A DNA stretch of 53,190 bases from assembly GCA_024689465.1 (NCBI GenBank), contig JAILDL010000117.1:1-53190 (forward strand), given 5' to 3'. Shown here piece by piece: positions 18,149-26,703 of this stretch. The notes below the pieces were generated by a model. It worked only from the letters and a program-made list of their open reading frames with translations, searched no databases and was not told where the DNA came from. Every line of letters begins with the position of its first letter. Position 1 is the first letter of the stretch. The position numbers were made by a program, and so were the translations under genes. Origin of the DNA: Lachnospiraceae bacterium (GTDB lineage: Bacteria > Bacillota > Clostridia > Lachnospirales > Lachnospiraceae).

Positions 18149-19082
18149 ATGCCTTTACGATCTTCTGCACCAGGGGATGACGGACTACGTCTTTGCTGGT
18201 CAGTGTGATAAAGGCGATCCCCTCTATATTTCGTAATACCCTCTGCGCCACATCCAGACCGCTGACCGTTCCCGGAGCCAGGTCTTTCTGCGTTGCATCA
18301 CCGGTGATGATCACTTTGGAACCAAACCCGATACGGGTCAGGAACATCTTCATCTGGGCCGGTGTGGTGTTCTGTGCTTCATCCAGGATGATAAAGGCAT
18401 TGTCCAGCGTGCGTCCGCGCATGTAGGCAAGGGGCGCTACTTCGATCAGGCCCTTCTCCATATTCTTCTGGAAGTTGTCCGCTCCCATGATCTGATAGAG
18501 TGCATCATACAAAGGACGCAGATAAGGGTCTACCTTACTTTGCATATCACCGGGCAGAAAACCCAGCTTCTCGCCGGCTTCGATGGCGGGGCGGGTCAGG
18601 ATGATCCTACCCACTTCCTCCCGCATAAATGCGGTGATGGCCATGGCCATGCCCAGATACGTCTTTCCGGTTCCGGCAGGTCCCAGTCCGAAGACCACCA
18701 TGTTTTCCCGGATAGCATCCACGTAGGTCTTCTGTCCAAGGGTCTTGGGTTTAATAGGCTTACCGCTGATGGTATGGCAGATCAGCTGGGAATCCATCAT
18801 GGAAATGGCGTCCTCTTCCCCGCTTTCCCCCAGCATAACCGCATAATCCACACTTTGTTCTTCGATCATGTTTCCTCTTTGCGAATACTCTATGAGCTGG
18901 CGAATGATGCCGGATGCTTTTTCCACATGGGATGCATCCCCGGAGATGATCACCTTGCCGTTTCGGTTGACAATGGAGACCTGCTCTTCTTTCTCCAGTT
19001 TCTTTAAATGATAATCTCGGACGCCGAAGAGATTGATCAAATCCTTTGCATCCGCGTCCAGTTCCATACGAATCGTATCCAA
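18069..19082 (-). CDS. phoH: PhoH-like ATPase
   Basis: PhoH-family proteins are P-loop ATPases related to the helicase superfamily, with an N-terminal KH-like RNA-binding part. The P-loop GPAGTGKT is at residues 134-141, Walker B is in FIILDEAQNTTPAQMK, and VIITGDATQKDLAPG follows. Residues 35-70 (VSIVNRNGKVIISGDA) look like the small RNA-binding domain. The C terminus is lysine and arginine rich. It leads the phoH/PgpH-like/ybeY cluster, which suggests a role in RNA metabolism. The biochemical role is not settled for this family. Confidence 0.95.
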   Translation of the reverse strand: MDTIRMELDADAKDLINLFGVRDYHLKKLEKEEQVSIVNRNGKVIISGDASHVEKASGIIRQLIEYSQRGNMIEEQSVDYAVMLGESGEEDAISMMDSQLICHTISGKPIKPKTLGQKTYVDAIRENMVVFGLGPAGTGKTYLGMAMAITAFMREEVGRIILTRPAIEAGEKLGFLPGDMQSKVDPYLRPLYDALYQIMGADNFQKNMEKGLIEVAPLAYMRGRTLDNAFIILDEAQNTTPAQMKMFLTRIGFGSKVIITGDATQKDLAPGTVSGLDVAQRVLRNIEGIAFITLTSKDVVRHPLVQKIVKAYEDYEARESAKAKSKRAGSGRGEKRS

Positions 19083-19089
19083 ATACTTT

Positions 19090-20397
19090 CTATGCCTCGA
19101 TGATCTGTTTGATAAAAGGAACCGCCTTTGGCTCTTCCTTTCCGAAAGTCAATGCCTTCAAGAAGCGTTCCTTTGCCTGCAGGAAGGTTTCTTCATCCGC
19201 AGCATGGAGAACGGCAAGGCAGTCTCCTTTCTTCACAAAGTCGCCCCGCTTTTTCTGAAGGATCAGGCCGACCCGAAGGTCGATGGTGCTTTCCTTGGTG
19301 GCTCTGCCACCGCCCATGACCAGAGAACACATACCGATCTCATCACATTCAATATGGGTGATATATCCTTCTTCTTCCGAAAGGACCTCCCGGATAATGG
19401 GAGCTTTCGGGAATTTGGAAGGATCCTCCACGTAGGAAGGATCGCCGCCCTGGGCTTCCACCAGTTGGCCCAGCTTTTGAAGGGCTTTTCCGCTGGATAT
19501 TGCTTCTTTGCAAAGCGCTCTTCCCTGATCCGCATCTGCGCAGATCCCGCCGGCCACCAGCATCAGGGAGCCAAGAGTCAGACAAAGCTCTGTAAAATCA
19601 GCAGGTCCTTTTCCGTTCAACGTATCAATGGCTTCCTGCACTTCCAGGATATTGCCAACGGCAAAGCCAAGGGGCTGATCCATATCTGAGATCACCGCCA
19701 GGGTCTTTCTCCCTGCATGATTTCCCAAAGATACCATCTCCTTTGCAAGAGCTACGGCATCTTCTTCCTTCTTCATAAACGCACCGCTTCCGGTCTTCAC
19801 GTCCAGAACAATGGCATCTGCACCGGCTGCCAGTTTCTTACTCATAATGGAGCTGGCGATCAGAGACATATTGTCCACGGTAGCCGTTACATCTCGCAGC
19901 GCATACAGTTTTTTGTCCGCAGGAGCAAGATTTAAGGTCTGTCCCATAATGGAAAGGCCGATGGTTCGCACATTCTCCTTAAAAGTATCCATGGAAATAC
20001 CGGTGGAAAAACCGGGGAAGCTCTCCAGCTTATCAATGGTTCCGCCTGTATGTCCCAGGCCTCTGCCGCTCATTTTGGCAACCTTTAATCCGCAGGCGGC
20101 CACCATGGGCGTCAGGGTAAGAGAGGTCTTATCTCCTACGCCGCCGGTGGAATGCTTATCCACCTTGATTCCAGGAATATCGGACAGATCCAGCATATCC
20201 CCGCTGTGGGCCATGGCTAAGGTAAGATCCGCGGTTTCCCGGGTCGTCATCCCCTGAAAATAGATGGCCATGGTCATGGCGGACATCTGATAATCCGGGA
20301 TCTCTCCGTCTGTATAGGAGCGGATCATCCAGTCGATCTCTTCTTTGGATAAGGATCCGCCGTTTCTCTTTTTCATGATCAGATCATACATTCTCAT
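19090..20397 (-). CDS. pdp: Pyrimidine-nucleoside phosphorylase
   Basis: This enzyme splits uridine, thymidine or deoxyuridine with phosphate into the base and (deoxy)ribose 1-phosphate for salvage. The signature SGRGLGHTGGTIDKLES lies near residues 108-124, after KHSTGGVGDKTSLTL, and the phosphate-site and C-terminal domains are complete at 435 residues. The length and the clostridial setting favour the broader Pdp type over strict thymidine phosphorylase DeoA, but the sequence alone does not separate them firmly. It lies between rlmH and phoH with 11- and 7-base gaps. Confidence 0.94.
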   Translation of the reverse strand: MRMYDLIMKKRNGGSLSKEEIDWMIRSYTDGEIPDYQMSAMTMAIYFQGMTTRETADLTLAMAHSGDMLDLSDIPGIKVDKHSTGGVGDKTSLTLTPMVAACGLKVAKMSGRGLGHTGGTIDKLESFPGFSTGISMDTFKENVRTIGLSIMGQTLNLAPADKKLYALRDVTATVDNMSLIASSIMSKKLAAGADAIVLDVKTGSGAFMKKEEDAVALAKEMVSLGNHAGRKTLAVISDMDQPLGFAVGNILEVQEAIDTLNGKGPADFTELCLTLGSLMLVAGGICADADQGRALCKEAISSGKALQKLGQLVEAQGGDPSYVEDPSKFPKAPIIREVLSEEEGYITHIECDEIGMCSLVMGGGRATKESTIDLRVGLILQKKRGDFVKKGDCLAVLHAADEETFLQAKERFLKALTFGKEEPKAVPFIKQIIEA

Positions 20398-20408
20398 AAT
20401 CGATTCAC

Positions 20409-20888
20409 CTACTTGTGGTACGGTTCACCGGAGGAAATGCGAAAGGCCCGGTAGAGCTGCTCCAAAAAGATCACCCGCATCAGTTGATGGGGAAAGGTCA
20501 TATCCGAGAAAGACAGCTTCTCATTACTGCGTTTTAATACTTCCTCCGACAGCCCCAGGCTTCCGCCGATGACAAAAACAACCGTTCCACTCTCTTTCAT
20601 ATAGACCTGTTCCATATGGCTGCTGAAAGCTTCGGAGGTATACTTCTTCCCATCGATGGCAAGGGCGATCACATGGTCATCCTCACCGATCTTTGCAAGA
20701 AGCTTTTCACCTTCTGCCTGTTTGATCTGCAGACATTCTTTTTCGGACAGGTTTTCCGGTGCTTTTTCGTCTTTTACTTCCACAATGGAAAGCTTGCAAT
20801 AGCGAGACAGTCTTTTGCTGTATTCTGCCACTGCATCGCGAAAATACGCCTCTTTTATTTTACCAACTGTTAGGATTTTAATCTGCAT
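20409..20888 (-). CDS. rlmH: 23S rRNA (pseudouridine-1915-N3)-methyltransferase RlmH
   Basis: RlmH is a SPOUT-fold methyltransferase that methylates pseudouridine 1915 in helix 69 of 23S rRNA in the assembled ribosome. The SAM-binding trefoil knot is visible in [14 protein letters not shown] and in the C-terminal [17 protein letters not shown] followed by GEPYHK. The 159-residue length is exactly typical. It is the first gene after a terminator at 20934-20969, so it probably has its own promoter within 20889-20940, though I see no convincing -35/-10 pair. Confidence 0.97.
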   Translation of the reverse strand: MQIKILTVGKIKEAYFRDAVAEYSKRLSRYCKLSIVEVKDEKAPENLSEKECLQIKQAEGEKLLAKIGEDDHVIALAIDGKKYTSEAFSSHMEQVYMKESGTVVFVIGGSLGLSEEVLKRSNEKLSFSDMTFPHQLMRVIFLEQLYRAFRISSGEPYHK

Positions 20889-20933
20889 TTTTTTGAAATT
20901 TCCTCAACTTTTTTCCACTGGTACTATCATACA

Positions 20934-20969
20934 CCAAAAATCCGGATGAAGATCACTCTTCATCCGGAT
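20934..20969 (-). terminator. Rho-independent terminator overlapping a stop codon
   Basis: Read on the minus strand, ATCCGGATGAAG pairs perfectly with CTTCATCCGGAT across a six-base loop (AGTGAT) and is followed by TTTTGG. The left arm and loop contain the last codons and TGA stop of the small membrane-protein gene, so coding sequence doubles as the terminator. It should end the transcript carrying the NfnA/NfnB-like genes. Confidence 0.85.
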
Positions 20970-21441
20970 AAAGGGTTTCATAATAGGATTCAATAAAAGG
21001 TTCCAGAAGCTCCACGTTTGCCTCGGGAAACCGTGCCAGGATCAACTCTTCCATCCGATCCCTGCGCATATAGAACAATTCTCCCTCGGAGTCTCCTTCT
21101 TCCGGAGACAGATCTGCATCAATCTGACCTGCAGATAAAGATGCATCGCACCACATACGGATCTCCTCCAAAAGGTGACTCTCTTTAGCAGCTTTCGCTT
21201 CATAGCGCCTGGAAGCTCTATAGCAATAACCTCCCAGGAAGATAAAAAGGGCCATGATCACTGCAGTGATGATATAGTTGGAAGTATTGCCAATACGAAT
21301 GGGTAACACCCCGAAAGCAGACAGGATGTTCAGGATCAGGCCCACTCCCCCTACAAGGAGCAGAGAGAATGCACTGGTGCGATTCTCTTCTGCCTTCCTT
21401 GCACTTACTGTATCAGGTCCGGTTTTACCGGTTTTGGACAT
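20953..21441 (-). CDS. Small two-TM membrane protein, function unknown
   Basis: I do not recognise this family. A hydrophilic N terminus of about 22 residues precedes two membrane segments (roughly residues 23-47 and 54-75, the second ending in GGYCYRAS). An acidic cytosolic tail follows, rich in Glu and Leu (EELILARFPEANVELLE). The positive residues after the second segment suggest the tail is inside the cell. It follows the NfnB-like gene by five bases and is the last gene before a strong terminator, so it is co-expressed with that flavoprotein. No link to its function can be shown. Confidence 0.8.
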   Translation of the reverse strand: MSKTGKTGPDTVSARKAEENRTSAFSLLLVGGVGLILNILSAFGVLPIRIGNTSNYIITAVIMALFIFLGGYCYRASRRYEAKAAKESHLLEEIRMWCDASLSAGQIDADLSPEEGDSEGELFYMRRDRMEELILARFPEANVELLEPFIESYYETLYPDEE

Positions 21442-21446
21442 ATCGC

Positions 21447-22838
21447 TTAGCTCCTTTTTGCGGTCAGGAATGCATCGATACCCTTTGCAGCTTTCTTACC
21501 GGCACCCATTGCCAGGATAACGGTTGCTGCGCCGGTAACGGCATCACCACCTGCAAATACGCCATCTTTGGAGGTCAGGCCGTTCTCTTCCTCTGCAACG
21601 ATACATTTACGCTTATTGATCTCCAACCCCTTGGTGGTGGAGGAGATCAGAGGATTCGGGCTGGTACCGAGAGACATGATGACCATATCCACATCAATAA
21701 CAAATTCAGATCCGGCTACTTCCACCGGCTTTCTTCTGCCGGATTCATCGGGCTCACCCAGTTCCATACGGATGCACTTGATACCGGTCACATCCCCGTT
21801 TTCATCTGCCAGGATCTCCACCGGATTGGTTAAGAGATCAAAGATGATGCCTTCTTCTTTCGCATGATGCACTTCTTCCTTACGGGCAGGAAGCTCTTCT
21901 TCACTACGACGGTATACAACGTGCACCTCAGCACCCAGCCTTAATGCGGTTCTGGCAGCATCCATGGCAACGTTACCACCGCCTACGACAGCCACCTTCT
22001 TGCCAACCTTGATGGGGGTCTCGGAAGCATCGCTGAAGGCCTTCATCAGGTTGCTACGGGTCAGATATTCGTTTGCAGAGAATACACCGTTGCTCTGTTC
22101 TCCGGGAATACCCATAAACTTGGGAAGACCGGCACCGGAGCCGATAAATACCGCTTCGAAGCCTTCCTTTTCCATCAGTTCATCGATGGTTACAGACTTA
22201 CCGATGACGACGTTGGTTTCAATCTTAACACCAAGAGCCTTAACGTTTTCAATCTCCTTCTTAACAACTGCTTCCTTGGGAAGACGGAACTCCGGAATAC
22301 CGTAAACCAGTACGCCGCCGGCTTCATGCAGTGCTTCAAAGATGGTTACATCATATCCAAGCTTTGCCAGCTCTCCGGCACAGGTAAGACCGGAAGGACC
22401 GGAACCGATCACGGCTACCTTCTGAGGGATCTTCTCTGCAGCAGGCTGAGGACGGATACCGTTCTCTCTTGCCCAGTCTGCGGTGAAACGCTCCAGCTTT
22501 CCGATGGAAACGCTCTCCCCCTTGATACCGCGGATACATACGCCTTCACACTGAGACTCCTGGGGACATACACGACCGCAGATAGCGGGAAGTGCGGAGC
22601 TTTCACTGATCACATCATAAGCGCCCTTGAAATCTCCGTCCTTTACCTTTGCGATAAAGCCGGGAATATTAATGCTGACAGGGCAACCTGTCATACATTT
22701 TGCATTTTTACAGTTAAGGCATCTGGAAGCTTCTTCCATTGCTTCTTCTTTTGTATAGCCAAGGCAGACCTCCTGGAAGTTTGTGGCTCTGACCTTGGGA
22801 TCCTGTTCCTGTACGGGAACTTTCTTCATTACGTCCAT
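21447..22838 (-). CDS. gltA: GltA/NfnB-like NADPH-binding iron-sulfur flavoprotein
   Basis: This is the FAD- and NADPH-binding partner, annotated as glutamate synthase small chain (GltA) or as NfnB when paired with a ferredoxin-NADP reductase-like subunit. An N-terminal double cubane region has CLNCKNAKCMTGCP and CGRVCPQESQCEGVC. The FAD motif VAVIGSGPSGLTCAGELA and the NADPH motif VAVVGGGNVAMDAARTAL follow. I chose ATG 22838 (463 residues) because GAAAGGG lies five bases upstream; an in-frame start 14 codons earlier has no such site. No large GltB subunit is in the window, which favours the Nfn-type reading. Confidence 0.9.
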   Translation of the reverse strand: MDVMKKVPVQEQDPKVRATNFQEVCLGYTKEEAMEEASRCLNCKNAKCMTGCPVSINIPGFIAKVKDGDFKGAYDVISESSALPAICGRVCPQESQCEGVCIRGIKGESVSIGKLERFTADWARENGIRPQPAAEKIPQKVAVIGSGPSGLTCAGELAKLGYDVTIFEALHEAGGVLVYGIPEFRLPKEAVVKKEIENVKALGVKIETNVVIGKSVTIDELMEKEGFEAVFIGSGAGLPKFMGIPGEQSNGVFSANEYLTRSNLMKAFSDASETPIKVGKKVAVVGGGNVAMDAARTALRLGAEVHVVYRRSEEELPARKEEVHHAKEEGIIFDLLTNPVEILADENGDVTGIKCIRMELGEPDESGRRKPVEVAGSEFVIDVDMVIMSLGTSPNPLISSTTKGLEINKRKCIVAEEENGLTSKDGVFAGGDAVTGAATVILAMGAGKKAAKGIDAFLTAKRS

Positions 22839-22903
22839 TTTTTCCCTTTCCGCTGCTTTCCTTGCAGCATACGAAATCAAAAATCACGCAGACTTCATTC
22901 GGT

Positions 22904-23785
22904 TTAGTTGCAATTTCCGCATCCGCCGTGATGGGTATCACCCTCCAGCTCCTTTAACATCTTGCGACCTTCTTCGGTCTTGTAGATGCGGGATCTTCTC
23001 ATGGCCTGATCGAAATCCACCTGGAAGCCGTCAAACTCCGGTCCGTCTACACAGGCGAACTTCACTTCGCCGCCTACCGTCAGACGACATGCACCGCACA
23101 TACCGGTACCGTCTACCATGATGGTGTTCATGCTGACGATGGTGGGAATACCCAGTTCCTGGGTCAGTTTACATACAAATTTCATCATGATCATGGGACC
23201 GATGGCGATCACGCGATCATAATGCTTACCTTCCTTGGTCACCAGATCGGAGATCGCCTGGGTAACCATACCGCTGCGGCCGTAAGAACCGTCATCCGTG
23301 GTAATATACAGATTGCCGGCTACTGACCCCATCAGGTCTTCCAGAATGACAATATCCTTGGTCTTTGCACCCTGCACCGCATCGGCATCTACACCGTGCT
23401 CATGCAGCCATTTCAGCTGAGGGTAAACAGGTGCGGTACCTACACCACCTGCAACAAATAGGATCTTCATCTTCTTTAATTCTTCTTCATCCATCTCACA
23501 CAGTTCAGAAGGTCTACCCAGAGGTCCGACAACGTCATGGAAGCAGTCGCCCTCATTTAACAGATTGATACGCTGGGTGCTGTGACCGATGGGCTGGTAA
23601 ACGATGGCGATCGTTCCGGCTTCTCTGTCATAGTCACAAATAGTAAGAGGAATACGTTCTGCATCTTCGTGGGAACGTACAATAAGGAATTGGCCGGGAA
23701 GACAGGCCTGGGCTACACGAGGAGCTTCGACGGTCATCCAAAAAATATTGGTTGCCAGCTCTTCTTTTTTCAGAATCTTGTACAT
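22904..23785 (-). CDS. NfnA-like ferredoxin-NADP reductase subunit alpha
   Basis: This is a sulfide dehydrogenase/dihydroorotate-dehydrogenase-electron-transfer-type flavoprotein with FAD and NAD domains and a [2Fe-2S] site. Visible are the FAD-binding stretch IPLTICDYDREAGTI, the nucleotide motif VAGGVGTAPVYPQL and the cluster region DGTGMCGACRLTVGGE followed by FACVDGPEFDG. An extra GCGNCN at the C terminus adds two cysteines. Together with the following GltA-like gene it resembles NfnAB, the electron-bifurcating NADH-dependent reduced ferredoxin:NADP oxidoreductase. Complex formation is inferred from adjacency and known NfnAB organisation. Confidence 0.92.
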   Translation of the reverse strand: MYKILKKEELATNIFWMTVEAPRVAQACLPGQFLIVRSHEDAERIPLTICDYDREAGTIAIVYQPIGHSTQRINLLNEGDCFHDVVGPLGRPSELCEMDEEELKKMKILFVAGGVGTAPVYPQLKWLHEHGVDADAVQGAKTKDIVILEDLMGSVAGNLYITTDDGSYGRSGMVTQAISDLVTKEGKHYDRVIAIGPMIMMKFVCKLTQELGIPTIVSMNTIMVDGTGMCGACRLTVGGEVKFACVDGPEFDGFQVDFDQAMRRSRIYKTEEGRKMLKELEGDTHHGGCGNCN

Positions 23786-23800
23786 ATAGACCTCCTGGGT

Positions 23801-24925
23801 TTAATTTTCATAAGCAGCCAGCTCAAAATCATAGGTACGACTGATAATGTTGCTTTCTGCAAACGTTACATCATTAATGGCGATAAATTTAAAAATGGAA
23901 ACACCTTCCGGTAATTTAATGGGTTCGGTGTATTTACGACAGGTTTCATTGGGATCGGCGCCGCCGATGGTATAGTACACGCTGCATCCCTCTTCACAGG
24001 TTACCACAATGCTTCTGCGTTCGTTGTATACGCCGCTTTGCAGATTGATCACCGGATCTTCCGGAACGGAATATACGATCTCATAGGTCTCCCGTTTCAC
24101 ATCAGAGCTGACACCGTATGCATTTACAAATATGGCGGATACCACGGTCTTGCCTTCATCCAGTTCCAGAGGCTTTTCGTAGCGCATGCTGTGGGTGGTG
24201 GGAAAAGATCCGTCAATGGTGTAATAGATCGTTCCCTCCTTCGGACTGTTCAGTTCCACCCGGAAGGTTTCATCATAGGAACCGGACGGAGAAGAAAACT
24301 CCGGAACCGGTGCCAGATAATCTCCATAGGCATCCCGCAGATGATCCGAATCCACGGCGGCGATATAATCTGCCAGACGCTGATATTCATTCGTAGAGGC
24401 ATAGGAGTCGCAAAGCGCCTCCATGGCCCGGTTTCGTACATCCTCCGGAACGTTGTAGGAATAGGACAGGTTTTCCAGTTCCAAGCGATAATGGGGAATA
24501 TCCTGTTCCTGTTCATAGGTGGACGCGATCTCCAAAAGGTACTTCGCATCTCCGCCGGAGATCACATAGCAGCGTTCCAGGTAGGATCTGGCATCGGCAT
24601 AGGATTCTTTCGTAAGCGCCTTCTGCGCTTGCTTATACTGCCATTTTACCGAATGCGCATGGTAAACCCTGCCGCTGACAAAGACCAGGAGCAGAGTAAT
24701 GATCACCACCGGGATCAGTAAAAGCAGCATCTGTCTATTTAGTTTTGAAGTAACACTATCGGCATCTTCCCTCTCGGGAGCAGAAATGTCTGTCTCCTCG
24801 GTCGCAGACACATCCGGCTCTTCAGGAATGGGCACATAATCCGGTACCATGCGGATCTCCGTTCCGCAGGATTCACAGATCAGCTTTCCCTCGGGAATCT
24901 CTTTACCACATTTAGGACACTTCAT
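23801..24925 (-). CDS. Zinc-ribbon membrane protein with tandem CHB_HEX-type domains
   Basis: The protein starts with a two-CxxC zinc ribbon (MKCPKCGKE, ICESCGTEI, residues 1-24), then an acidic linker, one membrane segment (about residues 69-90, LLLLIPVVIITLLLVFVSG) and a TPR-like helical region to about residue 200. Two copies of a chitobiase/beta-hexosaminidase C-terminal-like beta domain follow (TIYYTIDGSFPTT and SVYYTIGGADPNE mark the same position in each). The zinc ribbon is predicted inside and the repeats outside. It probably senses or binds something at the surface, but no function is known. It follows the fhs gene after 75 bases that contain no clear terminator. Confidence 0.87.
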   Translation of the reverse strand: MKCPKCGKEIPEGKLICESCGTEIRMVPDYVPIPEEPDVSATEETDISAPEREDADSVTSKLNRQMLLLLIPVVIITLLLVFVSGRVYHAHSVKWQYKQAQKALTKESYADARSYLERCYVISGGDAKYLLEIASTYEQEQDIPHYRLELENLSYSYNVPEDVRNRAMEALCDSYASTNEYQRLADYIAAVDSDHLRDAYGDYLAPVPEFSSPSGSYDETFRVELNSPKEGTIYYTIDGSFPTTHSMRYEKPLELDEGKTVVSAIFVNAYGVSSDVKRETYEIVYSVPEDPVINLQSGVYNERRSIVVTCEEGCSVYYTIGGADPNETCRKYTEPIKLPEGVSIFKFIAINDVTFAESNIISRTYDFELAAYEN

Positions 24926-25000
24926 TTCAGACGAAACCCTTCATTTATTGATTTAAAACGTTAATGAAATAAAGCGCTTGAATTACTATACCACATCTGC

Positions 25001-26671
25001 TCAGAACAGTCCAACGATCTTTCCGCTTTCATCCACATCAATGTTCATGGCAGCGGGCTTCTTGGGAAGACCGGGCATAGTCATAATGGCTCCGGTCAAC
25101 GCAACCACAAACCCTGCTCCGGCAGATACATAGCATTCCCGCACATGTAAGGTAAAGCCATCGGGACGTCCCAAAAGGGCCGGATCATCGGAAAGGGAAT
25201 ACTGGGTCTTTGCCATACAGACAGGGAGCTGACCAAAGCCAAGATCCGTAAGCTTCTGAAGCTGCTTTAAGGCGGATGCACTAAAATCCACGTCCTTCGC
25301 TCCGTAGATCTGGGTGGCAACGGTGCGGATCTTGTCTGTAAGCGGCATCTCATCGGGATAGATGGGCTTAAAGTGACTTTCCTTCTCCTCCAGAGTCTTT
25401 AAAACCTTTTCCGCTAAGGCAATACCGCCTTCTCCGCCCTTTGCCCAGACTTCGGACAGGGCAAATTCACAATCCCTGTCTTCGCAGTACTTCTGAACAA
25501 AAGCGATCTCCCGGTCGGTATCGGTCAGGAACTGATTTAAGGTTACGATAACGGGAACTCCGTATTTTTGCATATTTTCGATGTGCTTTTCCAGGTTTAC
25601 GATACCCTTCTTCAGCGCATCCAGGTTTTCCTCGGCCAGCTGATCCTTAGGAATACCACCATTGTACTTAAGGGCACGGATCGTCGCTACGATCACGATG
25701 GCATCAGGCGATAAACCTGCTTTCCGGCATTTGATGTCCAAAAACTTCTCGGCACCTAGATCGGCACCAAATCCTGCCTCTGTGATGACCAGATCTGCCA
25801 TCTTAAGAGCTGCTTTGGTGGCACGCACGGAGTTACAGCCGTGGGCGATATTGGCGAAAGGTCCGCCATGGACAATGGCAGGCGTATGCTCGATGGTCTG
25901 GATCAGGTTGGGCTTGATGGCATCCTTTAAAAGAGCCGCCATGGATCCTACTGCACCAAGCTGTCCGGCGGTAACCGGATTTCCGGAATAATCATAGGCA
26001 ACCACGATCCGGGATAAACGATCCTTCAGATCCTGCATGTCATTTGCCAGACACAGGATCGCCATGATCTCAGTGGCAACGGTGATTACAAAGTGATCCT
26101 CTCTGGGAGTTCCGTCTGCCTTGGCACCAAGGCCGATCACAATGTTGCGAAGGGCACGATCGTTCATGTCCATGCAACGCTTAAAGATCACCTGTCTGGG
26201 ATCGATCTGCAGTTGATTGCCCTGCTGAATATGATTATCCAGCAAAGCAGCCAGCAGATTGTTGGCTGTGGTGATGGCATGAAAATCACCGGTAAAATGA
26301 AGGTTCAGATCCTCCATGGGAACCACCTGGGCATATCCGCCGCCGGCAGCACCGCCTTTTATACCGAAGCAGGGACCAAGGGAAGGCTCCCTGAGGGCAA
26401 TGATCGCTTTCTTATTCAGTTTTCCCAGAGCTTCTCCAAGACCGATGGTAGTGGTGGTCTTGCCTTCTCCGGCAGGGGTGGGATTGATGGCGGTTACAAG
26501 GACCAGTTTTCCTTCCGGATTATTCTGAATACCTGCCAGATATTCTTCGGAAAGCTTGGCCTTGTACTTACCGTACAATTCCAGGTCGTCTTCTCCCACA
26601 CCGATGCGGGAAGCCACCTTGACGATGGGCTCCAGGACACACTCCTGGGCGATCTCAATGTCTGTTTTCAT
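25001..26671 (-). CDS. fhs: Formate-tetrahydrofolate ligase
   Basis: The enzyme joins formate to THF with ATP to give 10-formyl-THF for purines, formyl-Met-tRNA and, in acetogens, the methyl branch of the Wood-Ljungdahl pathway. The P-loop-like [19 protein letters not shown] lies near residues 65-83, and the family signature [20 protein letters not shown] follows. The 556-residue length is standard. The gene has an AGGAAGGGAG ribosome site and follows ftsK by 32 bases. No other Wood-Ljungdahl gene is present, so acetogenesis should not be inferred. Confidence 0.98.
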   Translation of the reverse strand: MKTDIEIAQECVLEPIVKVASRIGVGEDDLELYGKYKAKLSEEYLAGIQNNPEGKLVLVTAINPTPAGEGKTTTTIGLGEALGKLNKKAIIALREPSLGPCFGIKGGAAGGGYAQVVPMEDLNLHFTGDFHAITTANNLLAALLDNHIQQGNQLQIDPRQVIFKRCMDMNDRALRNIVIGLGAKADGTPREDHFVITVATEIMAILCLANDMQDLKDRLSRIVVAYDYSGNPVTAGQLGAVGSMAALLKDAIKPNLIQTIEHTPAIVHGGPFANIAHGCNSVRATKAALKMADLVITEAGFGADLGAEKFLDIKCRKAGLSPDAIVIVATIRALKYNGGIPKDQLAEENLDALKKGIVNLEKHIENMQKYGVPVIVTLNQFLTDTDREIAFVQKYCEDRDCEFALSEVWAKGGEGGIALAEKVLKTLEEKESHFKPIYPDEMPLTDKIRTVATQIYGAKDVDFSASALKQLQKLTDLGFGQLPVCMAKTQYSLSDDPALLGRPDGFTLHVRECYVSAGAGFVVALTGAIMTMPGLPKKPAAMNIDVDESGKIVGLF

Positions 26672-26703
26672 GTTTACTCCCTTCCTGTAAGAACCTGTAT
26701 GAT

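Noticed and set aside
24926-25000. AT-rich gap with TATAGT after fhs as a promoter for the zinc-ribbon gene
   Set aside because: The only candidate -35 (TTGGAC at 18 bases) matches weakly, so I do not list it as a feature.
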